From Euzebyella marina (GTDB lineage Bacteria > Bacteroidota > Bacteroidia > Flavobacteriales > Flavobacteriaceae): 64,000 nt of DNA. This document shows, one piece after another, positions 15,396 through 23,408 of the stretch. The notes beneath the pieces were generated by a model. It was not told the origin of the DNA and did not search any database. It saw only the letters and a program-made list of their open reading frames with translations. A program made the position numbers and the translations under genes. The stretch lies in the NCBI RefSeq assembly GCF_014855515.1, contig NZ_JACYFK010000003.1:62001-126000 (forward strand). Direction: 5' to 3'. Within the stretch, counting starts at the first letter, position 1. Each line of letters begins with the position of its first letter.

Positions 15396-17465
15396 ATGAA
15401 GAAATTTTCCCTGTTACTTTTTATGCTACTTGGTTTAGTGGCAAACTCACAAGATCTCACCGTAAAGGCTGCGGTCATGAACCCATCGAAAAATATAAAC
15501 GATGGTGTCGTTGACCTTCAAGTGCTCGGTGGTACCCCTCCCTATAGTTATAAATGGAGCAATCAAAGTACGCCTTTGTCTTCAAAAAAGGCAACGGGCT
15601 TGGTCGAGGGTGTACCTTATACGGTGGTAGTATCTGACTCGAAGGGAAATACGGTTACTAAAGTATATAAGGTAGAAACAAATGCCATAGCAGAAATTTT
15701 CAACGGAACGATGACCCCAGCAGTAAATGCCTTGGGGTCTGTTTTGTTTTGGGACCCTTTTGCCGCTATCGGTATATATGATCCCGTAGCCTATGCAGAT
15801 AAAAAATTGGTAGGTACGCCTGGTTGGTCCGCAGAGATTCAAGACAGGTTTGTACTCAAGCAATGGTTGAAGCCTGAAGGGTCTAAGGTGGTAAAAGGCG
15901 ATCAAATTGCTATTATCTCTAGTGATAAAAATGGCGAAAGAAATGTTATCGCTTCTGCCACTGGATCATTAAAATATTTGGTTCAAGAAGGTAAAGTAAT
16001 TTATAATTCAGATAACGCAGAGCATGTTATTGAACAAGGAGCTCACTATTTGGCCGAAATAGTATATGACGATCCGATAGTTATGACCCACCCCAATGGG
16101 GACCCTCTTACGAAAGACATTCCATTTATTGTTATTTGGTTGGTATTAGGAGCTCTCTTTTTTACCATTAGAATGGGCTTTATCAATATTCGGGGCTTTG
16201 GGCACTCTATCGATTTGGCCAAAGGAAAGTATGACGACCCGAATGCACCCGGTCAGGTAACCCACTTCCAAGCACTGGCTACTGCAGTATCCGGTACGGT
16301 TGGTTTAGGTAATATTGCCGGTGTGGCCGTTGCTGTTTCCTTAGGTGGGGCAGGAGCCACTTTCTGGATGATTGTCTGTGGTCTTCTTGGTATGTCCTCA
16401 AAATTTGTTGAGTGTACCCTTGGTGTAAAATATAGGGATATACTGCCTGACGGTAGGGTATTTGGTGGGCCGATGAACTATCTGCGTTATGGTCTGGAAA
16501 AAAGAAATTTAAAAGGAGTAGGTAAGGCATTGGCCGGTTTATTTGCCGTTCTTGCCATTGGTGCTTCTTTTGGTGGTGGTAATATGTTTCAGGCCAACCA
16601 ATCTTTTGAGCAATTGGCAGGTCAGTTTCCTGCGTTGGCCGGTAACGGTTTTTGGTTCGGGGTGGTAACGGCAATTTTAGTAGGTGTAGTTATTATCGGA
16701 GGTATCAACAGTATTGCCAAGGTAACGGGTAGGGTAGTGCCAATTATGGCCTCTGTATATATTTTGGCCGCGTTGGCAGTTATCATTATGAATATTCAGA
16801 ATATTGGTCCTGCTTTTTCTGCAATTGTAGACGGTGCTTTTAGTCCATCGGCATTAAAAGGAGGTATTGTAGGTGTACTTGTTGTTGGCTTTCAAAGGGC
16901 AGCTTTTTCCAATGAAGCAGGTGTAGGTTCTGCCGCTATTGCACATAGTACGGCCAAAACGAACCATCCGCCTTCTGAAGGTTTTGTAGCTTTGTTGGAG
17001 CCATTTATCGATACGGTGGTAGTTTGTACATTGACCGCTTTGGTATTGATTTTCACAGGTATGCACGAAGTAGAAGGTATGGCTGGCGCCCAATTGACCT
17101 CTGACGCCTTCGGAAGCCAGATATCTTGGTTCCCCTATGTATTGGCATTGGCAGTTTTCTTGTTCGCATTTTCTACAATGATTTCTTGGTCGTATTACGG
17201 TATGAGAGCTTGGACATATTTATTTGGAAAGAGCAAAAAGTCTGAAATGATCTATAAAATAATGTTCTTGATTTTCGTTGTAATCGGAGCCTCTGTAAGT
17301 TTGGGTGCGGTGCTTGATTTTTCAGATATGATGATTTTGGCCATGTCTTTCCCTAATATTATCGGTCTTTATATCATGTCCGGTGAAGTGAAAACCGATT
17401 TGGGAGAATACTGGAGAAAATTAAAAGCCAACCAATTGTTCAAGAAACAACGCGTGGCCAAATAG
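15396..17465 (+). CDS. AGCS-family sodium:amino-acid symporter with extra exported N-terminal domains
   Basis: 689 residues, against roughly 450-500 for usual AGCS transporters. Residues 1-19 form a signal peptide. Residues about 20-93 resemble a SprB-type beta repeat (GGTPPYSYKWSNQS). Residues about 155-224 resemble a biotinyl/lipoyl-type barrel (QWLKPEGSKVVKGDQIAII, then ATGSLKYLVQEGKVI). The transporter begins near 242 with a long TM segment and shows the AGCS hallmark GTVGLGNIAGVAVAVSLGG, then SKFVECTLGVKYRD, the GGPMNYL block and FSNEAGVGSAAIAHS. It should import alanine or glycine with Na+. The role of the added domains, predicted to lie in the periplasm, is unknown. The gene is followed 14 bases later by the helix-hairpin-helix gene. 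Confidence 0.9.
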   Translation: MKKFSLLLFMLLGLVANSQDLTVKAAVMNPSKNINDGVVDLQVLGGTPPYSYKWSNQSTPLSSKKATGLVEGVPYTVVVSDSKGNTVTKVYKVETNAIAEIFNGTMTPAVNALGSVLFWDPFAAIGIYDPVAYADKKLVGTPGWSAEIQDRFVLKQWLKPEGSKVVKGDQIAIISSDKNGERNVIASATGSLKYLVQEGKVIYNSDNAEHVIEQGAHYLAEIVYDDPIVMTHPNGDPLTKDIPFIVIWLVLGALFFTIRMGFINIRGFGHSIDLAKGKYDDPNAPGQVTHFQALATAVSGTVGLGNIAGVAVAVSLGGAGATFWMIVCGLLGMSSKFVECTLGVKYRDILPDGRVFGGPMNYLRYGLEKRNLKGVGKALAGLFAVLAIGASFGGGNMFQANQSFEQLAGQFPALAGNGFWFGVVTAILVGVVIIGGINSIAKVTGRVVPIMASVYILAALAVIIMNIQNIGPAFSAIVDGAFSPSALKGGIVGVLVVGFQRAAFSNEAGVGSAAIAHSTAKTNHPPSEGFVALLEPFIDTVVVCTLTALVLIFTGMHEVEGMAGAQLTSDAFGSQISWFPYVLALAVFLFAFSTMISWSYYGMRAWTYLFGKSKKSEMIYKIMFLIFVVIGASVSLGAVLDFSDMMILAMSFPNIIGLYIMSGEVKTDLGEYWRKLKANQLFKKQRVAK

Positions 17466-17478
17466 ATTTACTTGAGAA

Positions 17479-18357
17479 ATGGAAAATTTTAAATCCCACT
17501 TTAAGTTCAATAAACAAGAACGAAGTGGGATTTTCTTTTTGCTTCTAATTATAGTACTTCTTCAAATTGCCTATTGGGCCGTTAGTTACCTTCCTGATAA
17601 TAAGGCAAGCGAAAGTCTTATGCTGAATAGTAAAGAGCAGTATTTGATCGACAGTCTAAAGGTGCAGGGGAGCAATAAATCTGAACCCAAGATTTTTCCT
17701 TTTAACCCAAACTATATTACCGATTACAAAGGTTATACGCTTGGGATGAGTACTGAGGAAATAGATGCTTTACATTCCTTTAGAAAGCAAGGAAAGTTTG
17801 TAAACTCTGCCGAAGAATTTCAGGAAGTAACCCATGTTTCTGATTCATTACTTGAAAAAATATCTCCTCATTTCAAGTTTCCCGATTGGGTCGTTAAGAA
17901 AGCCCCGGCCAAAGAAACAAAAGCTGAGGCATATAATGATAAGACAGAAGTTTCCATTCAAATTATCGACATCAATTCTGCCACGACCGACCAGTTAAAG
18001 GAAATTAGTGGTATTGGAGATAAGCTTTCAGCAAGAATTGTAAAGTTCAGAGATCGATTAGGCGGATTTTTGGTGAACGAGCAGTTATATGATGTATATG
18101 GCCTGGAGCCAAATGTTGTTCAAAGAGCATTAAAAAGATTTCAAGTTCTTAATCCTCCAGCGGTGATGAAAATTAATGTAAATCAAGCCACAGCTACAGA
18201 ACTATCCCAATTGGTGTACATCAATTATCAATTGGCCCGTAAAATTATTTTGTACCGCGAAGCTCAAGATGGTATTGATTCAATCGATGAATTGAAGAAC
18301 ATAGAAGATTTTCCATCCGACAAGATAGATAGAATAGCCCTATATTTGTCGTTATAA
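17479..18357 (+). CDS. Membrane-anchored helix-hairpin-helix protein (ComEA-like)
   Basis: 292 residues with one N-terminal membrane segment (GIFFLLLIIVLLQIAYWAV, about 17-35) and several helix-hairpin-helix motifs: IDINSATTDQLKEISGIGDKLSARI near 162-187 is the best, with INVNQATATELSQLVYI near 235 and weaker ones around 85-125. This motif binds DNA backbone and is found in ComEA, the periplasmic DNA receptor in uptake. With one anchor and a periplasmic body, a DNA-uptake role is possible but unproven; proteins of this kind are common in Bacteroidota. Confidence 0.82.
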   Translation: MENFKSHFKFNKQERSGIFFLLLIIVLLQIAYWAVSYLPDNKASESLMLNSKEQYLIDSLKVQGSNKSEPKIFPFNPNYITDYKGYTLGMSTEEIDALHSFRKQGKFVNSAEEFQEVTHVSDSLLEKISPHFKFPDWVVKKAPAKETKAEAYNDKTEVSIQIIDINSATTDQLKEISGIGDKLSARIVKFRDRLGGFLVNEQLYDVYGLEPNVVQRALKRFQVLNPPAVMKINVNQATATELSQLVYINYQLARKIILYREAQDGIDSIDELKNIEDFPSDKIDRIALYLSL

Positions 18358-18369
18358 AAAAAATGAGCT

Positions 18370-19539
18370 ATGCATGGTATGTGCTTCACTGAAGAACACC
18401 AATTATTTAGAGAAAGCCTAAAAGATTTTTTACAAAAAGAAGTAGTGCCCCATATAGAAAAATGGGAAGAAACAGGAACCATTGAGCCTTTTATCTGGGA
18501 GAAATTTGGAGAAATGGGCTACTTCGGTCTCGCCACTCCTGAAGAGTATGGTGGTCTTGGTCTAGATCTTTTTTACACGGTTATATTTGTTGAAGAGTTA
18601 CAGAAAATTAATTCTGGCGGTTTTGCTGCGGCTATGTGGGCCCACGCCTATCTGGCAATGACCCATTTAAATAAAAATGCCAATCATGACCAAAAGAATA
18701 GATATTTAGAGCCAAGTGTATCGGGAAAGAAGATAGGTTGTCTTGGTATAACCGAACCATTTGGTGGTAGTGATGTTGCGGGTATGCGCACAACCGCCAT
18801 TAAAGATGGTGACGCTTACATAATTAATGGTTCAAAGACTTTTATCACCAATGGTGTTTATGGTGATTATGTTGTGTTAGCGGCAAAGACAGACCCTAAA
18901 GCGGGCAACAAGGGTATAAGTATGTTTATTGTAGACCTTGATGCCGAGGGCGTATCTGCTAGTAAATTGAATAAATTGGGTTGGCGAGCGTCAGATACGG
19001 CCGAGTTGGCCTTCGATAATGTAAAGGTGTCTTCCAGTAATATAATTGGGGAAGAAGGTAAAGGTTTCGGTTTCATTATGGAGGCGTTTGCTTTGGAAAG
19101 GTTGGTAATGGGGGTCAATGCGCATGCCCGTGCTGAATATGCTTTGGATTATACTTTGCAGTACATGTCAGAGCGCGAAGCCTTTGGCAAATCAATCAAT
19201 CAGTACCAGGCACTGCGCCATCGATTTGTTGATCTATATGCCGATATGGAGCTTTGTAAGCATTACAATTATGGTGTTGCCCATCAAATGAACGAGGGGC
19301 ATTATGTAGTTCAAGAAGCTACAATTTCAAAACTAAAGTCTACTAAAATGGCCGATGAGGTAATCTATAACTGTTTACAGTTCTTAGGTGGCTATGGCTA
19401 TATTGAAGATTACCCGATGGCTAGATTGCTTCGAGATAGTCGATTGGGGCCAATTGGTGGTGGTACTTCTGAAATTTTGAAAGAAATACTTTCAAAGATT
19501 ATTATTGATAAAAAAGAATATCGGGCTCCCAATAAATAG
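18370..19539 (+). CDS. Acyl-CoA dehydrogenase
   Basis: 389 residues, normal for the family. FAD and substrate signatures are clear: CLGITEPFGGSDVAGMRTTA, FITNG, the SEREAFGKSINQYQALRH helix and FLGGYGYIEDYPMARLLRDSR. It oxidises an acyl-CoA to the 2,3-enoyl-CoA and passes electrons to an electron-transfer flavoprotein. The position where medium-chain enzymes carry the catalytic Glu (EGTS) is Gly here (IGGGTSE); a Glu in the ARAEYAL helix could serve instead, as in long-chain-type enzymes. The chain length of the substrate cannot be told. The start could also be the ATG at 18379. Confidence 0.92.
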   Translation: MHGMCFTEEHQLFRESLKDFLQKEVVPHIEKWEETGTIEPFIWEKFGEMGYFGLATPEEYGGLGLDLFYTVIFVEELQKINSGGFAAAMWAHAYLAMTHLNKNANHDQKNRYLEPSVSGKKIGCLGITEPFGGSDVAGMRTTAIKDGDAYIINGSKTFITNGVYGDYVVLAAKTDPKAGNKGISMFIVDLDAEGVSASKLNKLGWRASDTAELAFDNVKVSSSNIIGEEGKGFGFIMEAFALERLVMGVNAHARAEYALDYTLQYMSEREAFGKSINQYQALRHRFVDLYADMELCKHYNYGVAHQMNEGHYVVQEATISKLKSTKMADEVIYNCLQFLGGYGYIEDYPMARLLRDSRLGPIGGGTSEILKEILSKIIIDKKEYRAPNK

Positions 19540-19625
19540 ACTAAGCTGTTTTTAGTGTAATTGCTATTTTAATCCGTTCTTGAAATTTAATTTTCATATT
19601 GGGGTTCATTTTTAAAATTAGTTTA

Positions 19626-19633
19626 TATATTTG
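19626..19633 (+). promoter_or_regulatory. Candidate rpsU promoter (-7 box)
   Basis: TATATTTG matches TAnnTTTG, 34 bases before the rpsU ATG. A -33 TTTG at 19-21 bases is not present; TTGG occurs slightly further up. Confidence 0.55.
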
Positions 19634-19650
19634 CACCCTTAATTTTAAAG

Positions 19651-19659
19651 AAAGGAGGT
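19651..19659 (+). promoter_or_regulatory. Strong Shine-Dalgarno sequence before rpsU
   Basis: AAAGGAGGT lies 8 bases before the rpsU ATG, a full complement to the 16S rRNA tail. Other starts in this window lack such a site, as expected in Bacteroidota, whose ribosomes hide the anti-Shine-Dalgarno with bS21, bS18 and bS6. An SD retained before the bS21 gene fits autoregulation. Confidence 0.9.
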
Positions 19660-19667
19660 TGTAGCCA

Positions 19668-19862
19668 ATGTTAATTATACCAGTAAAAGAAGGAGAAAAC
19701 ATCGATAGGGCTTTAAAGCGTTTTAAGCGTAAATTCGATAAAACGGGTACGATGAGAAGATTGCGTAAGCGTCAACAATTCACAAAACCCTCCGTTGAGC
19801 GTAGAGCTCAGATTCAAAAAGCACAATACATTCAGGGCTTAAGGGATAAGGAAGAAATCTAA
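19668..19862 (+). CDS. rpsU: 30S ribosomal protein bS21
   Basis: 64 residues with the typical bS21 start (MLIIPVKEGENIDRALKRFKRKF) and strongly basic middle (TMRRLRKRQQF). It binds near the 3' end of 16S rRNA. In Flavobacterium johnsoniae, bS21 is known to help sequester the anti-Shine-Dalgarno, and the strong SD in front of this gene suggests that bS21-lacking ribosomes raise its synthesis. It stands alone between a promoter and a terminator (19895-19925). Confidence 0.97.
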   Translation: MLIIPVKEGENIDRALKRFKRKFDKTGTMRRLRKRQQFTKPSVERRAQIQKAQYIQGLRDKEEI

Positions 19863-19894
19863 GTCCTGTAAATTCGGTGTACAAATATATTGTG

Positions 19895-19925
19895 AAATCC
19901 CATCAGCTATGATGGGATTTTTTTA
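19895..19925 (+). terminator. Terminator after rpsU
   Basis: AAATCCCATCA (19895-19905) and TGATGGGATTT (19910-19920) form an 11-bp stem with a 4-base loop, followed by a T-run. Confidence 0.92.
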
Positions 19926-19997
19926 TTTTCAATAACTTCCTTTTTTAAATATTCTACTTCACAGGCCTCGGTTAGATATTCTTTCTAATTTAGTGAT

Positions 19998-20888
19998 ATG
20001 CACTTAGAGTCATTTTTATCTTACCTGTCGCTAGAGAAGAATTATTCTACTCATACTGTAAATGCGTATGCCAAAGATTTGGAAAGCTTTATCCATTTTT
20101 GTGTTGACCAACATGAAATTAACGATATAGATTCGGTTTCTTATTCTATAATAAGAAGTTGGGTGGTTCATTTGGTGGATTGCGATATTGCAAATAAGTC
20201 GGTCAATAGAAAAGTAGCTTCCTTAAAAGCATATTATAAATTTTTGCAAAGTATAGGTCGGTTAGAGGTTAATCCCCTGGCAAAGCACAGAGCTTTAAAA
20301 ACTGCAAAAAAGGTTCAGGTACCTTTTTCCGAGGTTGAAATGGATTCTGTGTTGGTTCAGATAGAATACCCTGATACATTCGAAGGGGTTCGGGATCAAT
20401 TAATAATCGATTTGTTGTATACCACAGGTATTCGAAGGGCCGAATTGATAGGTTTAAAGCTTACCGATATCGATTTGACTGGTTCTACCATGAAAGTATT
20501 GGGCAAACGTAATAAAGAGCGCATTGCGCCCCTTTTGAATGGCACTTGTCGGCTGGTTTCAAGTTATTTAGGCTATAGAAATGGTCTAGATGAAATTAAA
20601 GATAGCGAGTATTTATTCCTGTTAAAATCAGGTTATAAATTATATGAAACCCTTGTCTATCGTTTAATTAATAATTACCTTAGTAAGGTGTCGCTTAAAG
20701 TAAAGAAGAGCCCCCATATCTTAAGGCACACCTTCGCTACCCATTTGCTTAATAAAGGGGCAGATTTAAATTCAGTGAAGGAATTACTTGGGCACTCAAG
20801 CTTGGCATCTACCCAGGTGTATACACACAACAGTATCACCGAGTTAAAGAAAGTGCATGCCAACGCCCATCCGAGAGGTAAAAAATGA
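19998..20888 (+). CDS. xerC: Tyrosine recombinase XerC
   Basis: 296 residues, the usual Xer length. An N-terminal SAM-like core-binding domain (FLSYLSLEKNYSTHTVNAYAKDL) is followed by the catalytic domain with TTGIRRAELIGL (first Arg), HILRHTFATHLLNKGADL (His-x-x-Arg), LGHSSLASTQVYTH (His and nucleophile Tyr). It would resolve chromosome dimers at dif with a partner. A generic integrase is unlikely because there are no mobile-element marks around it and the order rpsU, xerC, hpf, tRNA is typical of Bacteroidota chromosomes. XerC rather than XerD is inferred from length and context. Confidence 0.88.
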   Translation: MHLESFLSYLSLEKNYSTHTVNAYAKDLESFIHFCVDQHEINDIDSVSYSIIRSWVVHLVDCDIANKSVNRKVASLKAYYKFLQSIGRLEVNPLAKHRALKTAKKVQVPFSEVEMDSVLVQIEYPDTFEGVRDQLIIDLLYTTGIRRAELIGLKLTDIDLTGSTMKVLGKRNKERIAPLLNGTCRLVSSYLGYRNGLDEIKDSEYLFLLKSGYKLYETLVYRLINNYLSKVSLKVKKSPHILRHTFATHLLNKGADLNSVKELLGHSSLASTQVYTHNSITELKKVHANAHPRGKK

Positions 20889-20927
20889 GGGCTTAGTTTA
20901 CATTGTTTAACCTAAAAATTACGACCT

Positions 20928-21230
20928 ATGAACGTAAATGTGCAATCAGTAAATTTCAATGCCGACAGAAAGCTTATTAATTTTCTTCAATCTAGAATGG
21001 ATAAGCTTGAGACCTTTTATGATAAGGTAATCAGTTCAGATGTTTATTTAAAGGTACAGAATACAAGTGCCAAAGAGAATAAAATAGTTGAAATAAAGCT
21101 CAATGTGCCAGGGGATAAGTTTATGGTGAAAAAGCAATGCAAGTCTTTTGAAGAGGCTATAGATTCGTCTTGTGGTTCTTTGGAAAGAAAGCTGATCAAG
21201 CGAAAAGAAAAACTTCGAGTGCATGCATGA
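20928..21230 (+). CDS. hpf: Ribosome hibernation-promoting factor, short form
   Basis: 100 residues of the HPF/RaiA fold (MNVNVQSVNFNADRKLINFLQSRMDKLETFYD, then YLKVQN, IVEIKLNVPGDKFMVKK and FEEAIDSSCGSLERKLIKRKEK). It binds the decoding region of idle 30S subunits in stationary phase. The long-form C-terminal dimerisation domain is missing. It follows xerC by 39 bases and precedes the tRNA operon. Confidence 0.93.
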   Translation: MNVNVQSVNFNADRKLINFLQSRMDKLETFYDKVISSDVYLKVQNTSAKENKIVEIKLNVPGDKFMVKKQCKSFEEAIDSSCGSLERKLIKRKEKLRVHA

Positions 21231-21251
21231 TGAAAATTTTTTCGATTTTGT

Positions 21252-21281
21252 TTTGAATAAATAAAAATATCTATACATTTG
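21252..21281 (+). promoter_or_regulatory. Promoter of the tRNA-tuf operon
   Basis: TTTG (21252-21255), an 18-base spacer and TACATTTG (21274-21281) match the phylum consensus. It is 50 bases before the first tRNA. Confidence 0.7.
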
Positions 21282-21282
21282 C

Positions 21283-21309
21283 AGTCCGTTAGAAATAGCG
21301 GACTTTTTT
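21283..21309 (+). terminator. Hairpin with T-run at the start of the tRNA operon
   Basis: AGTCCG (21283-21288) pairs with CGGACT (21299-21304) and runs into TTTTTT. It may end hpf transcripts. Because it lies at or just after the predicted start of the tRNA transcript, it might instead act as an early attenuator. Confidence 0.55.
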
Positions 21310-21331
21310 ATGCATAAAAAAGGCTGTAAAG

Positions 21332-21405
21332 GCCGATATAGCTCAGCTGGCTAGAGCAGCTGATTTGTAATCAGCAGGTCGTGGGTTCGAGTCCCTCTAT
21401 CGGCT
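21332..21405 (+). tRNA. tRNA-Thr (anticodon TGT)
   Basis: The acceptor GCCGATA pairs with TATCGGC. The D-arm, the anticodon loop TTTGTAA (anticodon TGT, reads ACA) and GGTTCGAGTCC in the T-arm are all present. CCA is not encoded. First of four tRNAs before tuf. Confidence 0.96.
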
Positions 21406-21428
21406 CTGAAATACTGGAAAAATAAGGC

Positions 21429-21511
21429 GGGGAGATACTCAAGCGGCCAACGAGGACAGACTGTAAATCTGTTGGTTTTCACCTTCGCAGGTTCGAATCC
21501 TGCTCTCCCCA
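21429..21511 (+). tRNA. tRNA-Tyr (anticodon GTA)
   Basis: The acceptor GGGGAGA pairs with TCTCCCC. It has a long variable arm as expected for a class II tRNA, anticodon GTA in ACTGTAAAT, and T-loop GTTCGAATC. CCA is not fully encoded. Confidence 0.96.
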
Positions 21512-21583
21512 CACTGCCTGAGCGAAAATTCGGGCATTTGTTCTTTTTTTAAGAACGTTTTTGATATATTGTAATTAAGTATT

Positions 21584-21656
21584 GCGGGAGTAGCTCAGTT
21601 GGTAGAGCGTCAGCCTTCCAAGCTGAATGTCGCCGGTTCGAACCCGGTCTCCCGCT
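21584..21656 (+). tRNA. tRNA-Gly (anticodon TCC)
   Basis: The acceptor GCGGGAG pairs with CTCCCGC. The anticodon loop CTTCCAA holds TCC (reads GGA and GGG). T-arm CCGGTTCGAACCCGG. Confidence 0.96.
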
Positions 21657-21660
21657 CTAA

Positions 21661-21692
21661 ATTGGCAGTCGTGCCAATCCTGCGAAGGCAGG
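21661..21692. repeat. Double hairpin with CCTGC/GCAGG core between tRNA genes
   Basis: ATTGGCA/TGCCAAT (21661-21678) is followed directly by CCTGC-GAAG-GCAGG (21679-21692). The second part resembles the short CCTGCxxxGCAGG palindromes seen between genes in many Flavobacteriia. A related core, CCTGCGGCAGG, is at 56119-56129. It may be an RNA-processing structure or a REP-like element. Confidence 0.4.
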
Positions 21693-21737
21693 CATCTCTT
21701 CCTCTTGTTTTAGGGATGAAGATATTAAACACTTTAC

Positions 21738-21809
21738 GCCGACGTAGCTCAGGGGTAGAGCGTTTCCTTGGTAAGGAAGAGGTCACGGGTTCAATTCCCG
21801 TCGTTGGCT
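21738..21809 (+). tRNA. tRNA-Thr (anticodon GGT)
   Basis: The acceptor GCCGACG pairs with CGTTGGC with one G-U pair. The anticodon loop TTGGTAA holds GGT (reads ACC and ACT). Lies 56 bases before tuf. Confidence 0.96.
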
Positions 21810-21865
21810 CAATTAAGGCATTATTTGTACACTAATATATAAACTAAGATTAAAATTCATTAAAA

Positions 21866-23053
21866 ATGGCAAAGGAAACTTTTGATCGTTCCAAACCGCA
21901 CTTGAATATAGGTACTATTGGACACGTTGATCACGGTAAAACAACTTTGACTGCTGCTATTACTACTGTATTAGCGAATGCTGGTCTTTCTGAGCTTAGA
22001 AGCTTTGATTCAATTGACAACGCTCCTGAAGAAAAAGAAAGAGGTATTACTATCAACACTTCTCACGTTGAATACCAAACTGCTAATCGTCACTATGCAC
22101 ACGTTGACTGTCCTGGTCACGCGGATTATGTGAAGAACATGGTTACTGGTGCCGCTCAGATGGACGGTGCCATCTTGGTTGTTGCCGCTACAGACGGTCC
22201 TATGCCTCAAACTCGCGAGCACATCCTTTTAGGCCGTCAGGTAGGTATTCCAAGAATCGTTGTTTTCTTGAACAAAGTTGACATGGTTGACGATGAGGAG
22301 CTTTTAGAGTTGGTTGAAATGGAAGTAAGAGAATTGCTTTCTTTCTACGAGTATGATGGTGATAATGGTCCTGTGATTTCTGGTTCTGCCCTAGGTGCAC
22401 TTAACGGTGAGCAAAAATGGGTTGATACCGTTATGGAGTTGATGGATGCTGTTGATAGCTGGATCGAATTGCCACAGAGAGATGTTGATAAAGATTTCTT
22501 GATGCCTGTAGAAGATGTGTTCACTATTACTGGTCGTGGTACTGTTGCTACCGGTCGTATTGAAACAGGTGTTGCCAATACTGGTGATGCTGTAGATATC
22601 ATTGGTATGGGAGCTGAGAAATTGACTTCTACTATTACTGGTGTTGAGATGTTCCGTAAGATTTTGGATAGAGGTGAAGCTGGTGATAACGTTGGTATTC
22701 TTTTGAGAGGTATTGAAAAATCTGACATCAAAAGAGGTATGGTTATCTGTAAGCCAGGTTCTGTTAAGCCGCACGCTAAATTCGAAGCTGAGGTTTATAT
22801 CTTGAAAAAAGAAGAAGGTGGTCGTCACACTCCATTCCACAATAACTACCGTCCTCAGTTCTACGTAAGAACTACTGATGTTACTGGTAACATTAGTCTT
22901 CCTGATGGTGTTGAGATGGTAATGCCAGGTGATAACTTGACTATTACTGTTGATTTGATCCAACCAATCGCATTGAGTGTTGGTCTACGTTTCGCTATCC
23001 GTGAAGGTGGTAGAACTGTAGGTGCTGGTCAGGTTACCAAGATTCTAGATTAA
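21866..23053 (+). CDS. tuf: Elongation factor Tu
   Basis: 395 residues. EF-Tu carries aminoacyl-tRNA to the ribosome as a GTPase. G-motifs: GHVDHGKTT (P-loop), [12 protein letters not shown] (G3) and NKVDMVD (G4). Domain 2 and 3 segments are standard: [42 protein letters not shown] (in parts) and the C-terminal [15 protein letters not shown]. It is the only tuf in the window and follows four tRNA genes, so mRNA and tRNAs are probably one transcript cut by RNases. Its codon use is more uniform than in neighbours, as expected for very high expression. Confidence 0.99.
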   Translation: MAKETFDRSKPHLNIGTIGHVDHGKTTLTAAITTVLANAGLSELRSFDSIDNAPEEKERGITINTSHVEYQTANRHYAHVDCPGHADYVKNMVTGAAQMDGAILVVAATDGPMPQTREHILLGRQVGIPRIVVFLNKVDMVDDEELLELVEMEVRELLSFYEYDGDNGPVISGSALGALNGEQKWVDTVMELMDAVDSWIELPQRDVDKDFLMPVEDVFTITGRGTVATGRIETGVANTGDAVDIIGMGAEKLTSTITGVEMFRKILDRGEAGDNVGILLRGIEKSDIKRGMVICKPGSVKPHAKFEAEVYILKKEEGGRHTPFHNNYRPQFYVRTTDVTGNISLPDGVEMVMPGDNLTITVDLIQPIALSVGLRFAIREGGRTVGAGQVTKILD

Positions 23054-23076
23054 TTAAGTATTAGATATCAATTGTT

Positions 23077-23112
23077 CTTAAGGGTGTCCTTCTCTGGTTG
23101 GGCACCTTTAAG
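23077..23112 (+). other. RNA hairpin between tuf and tRNA-Trp
   Basis: CTTAAGGGTGTCC (23077-23089) pairs with GGGCACCTTTAAG (23100-23112), 13 bp including two G-U pairs, with no T-run after it. This suggests RNA processing or a pause rather than full termination. Confidence 0.6.
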
Positions 23113-23123
23113 TGCAATTATAA

Positions 23124-23199
23124 ACGGGTGTAGCTCAGTTGGTAGAGCACTGGTCTCCAAAACCAGGTGTCGGGAGTTCGAGCCTCTCCTCCCGTGCCA
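23124..23199 (+). tRNA. tRNA-Trp (anticodon CCA), with encoded CCA end
   Basis: The anticodon loop CTCCAAA holds CCA. The acceptor ACGGGTG pairs with CTCCCGT except for a T-T mismatch at the sixth pair. The discriminator is G, as expected for Trp, and the 3' CCA is encoded. It lies between tuf and secE, a common bacterial position. Confidence 0.93.
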
Positions 23200-23210
23200 A
23201 ATTTAACGGT

Positions 23211-23399
23211 ATGTTGACATATATAAAGGAATCAATAGAAGAGTTGCGTAACAACGTTACGTGGCCGTCAAGAGCAGAAGCTTCCAACCTAATGGTCGTG
23301 GTAGCTGTATTTTCTATTTTGTTCGCATTGGCGACCTGGGGTGTCGACACCGTATTTAGTAAATTGGTACAATTGTATTTCAACAACGTCTTAAACTAG
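23211..23399 (+). CDS. secE: Preprotein translocase subunit SecE
   Basis: 62 residues: MLTYIKESIEELRNNVTWPSRAEA is the conserved amphipathic start (the VTWPS motif), followed by a single membrane helix (LMVVVAVFSILFALATWGV). SecE clamps SecY in the inner-membrane channel. I choose ATG 23211; a longer frame would start inside the tRNA-Trp gene. nusG follows 9 bases later. Confidence 0.96.
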   Translation: MLTYIKESIEELRNNVTWPSRAEASNLMVVVAVFSILFALATWGVDTVFSKLVQLYFNNVLN

Positions 23400-23408
23400 A
23401 AGATAGCT

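Noticed and set aside
21599-21835. 78-codon plus-strand frame
   Set aside because: It overlaps the tRNA-Gly and tRNA-Thr genes; not a protein gene.
22391-22963. 190-codon minus-strand frame over tuf
   Set aside because: Shadow of the codon-biased tuf gene, with no domain support.
23139-23210. Longer start of secE within tRNA-Trp
   Set aside because: The added codons lie within the tRNA; SecE homology starts at 23211.
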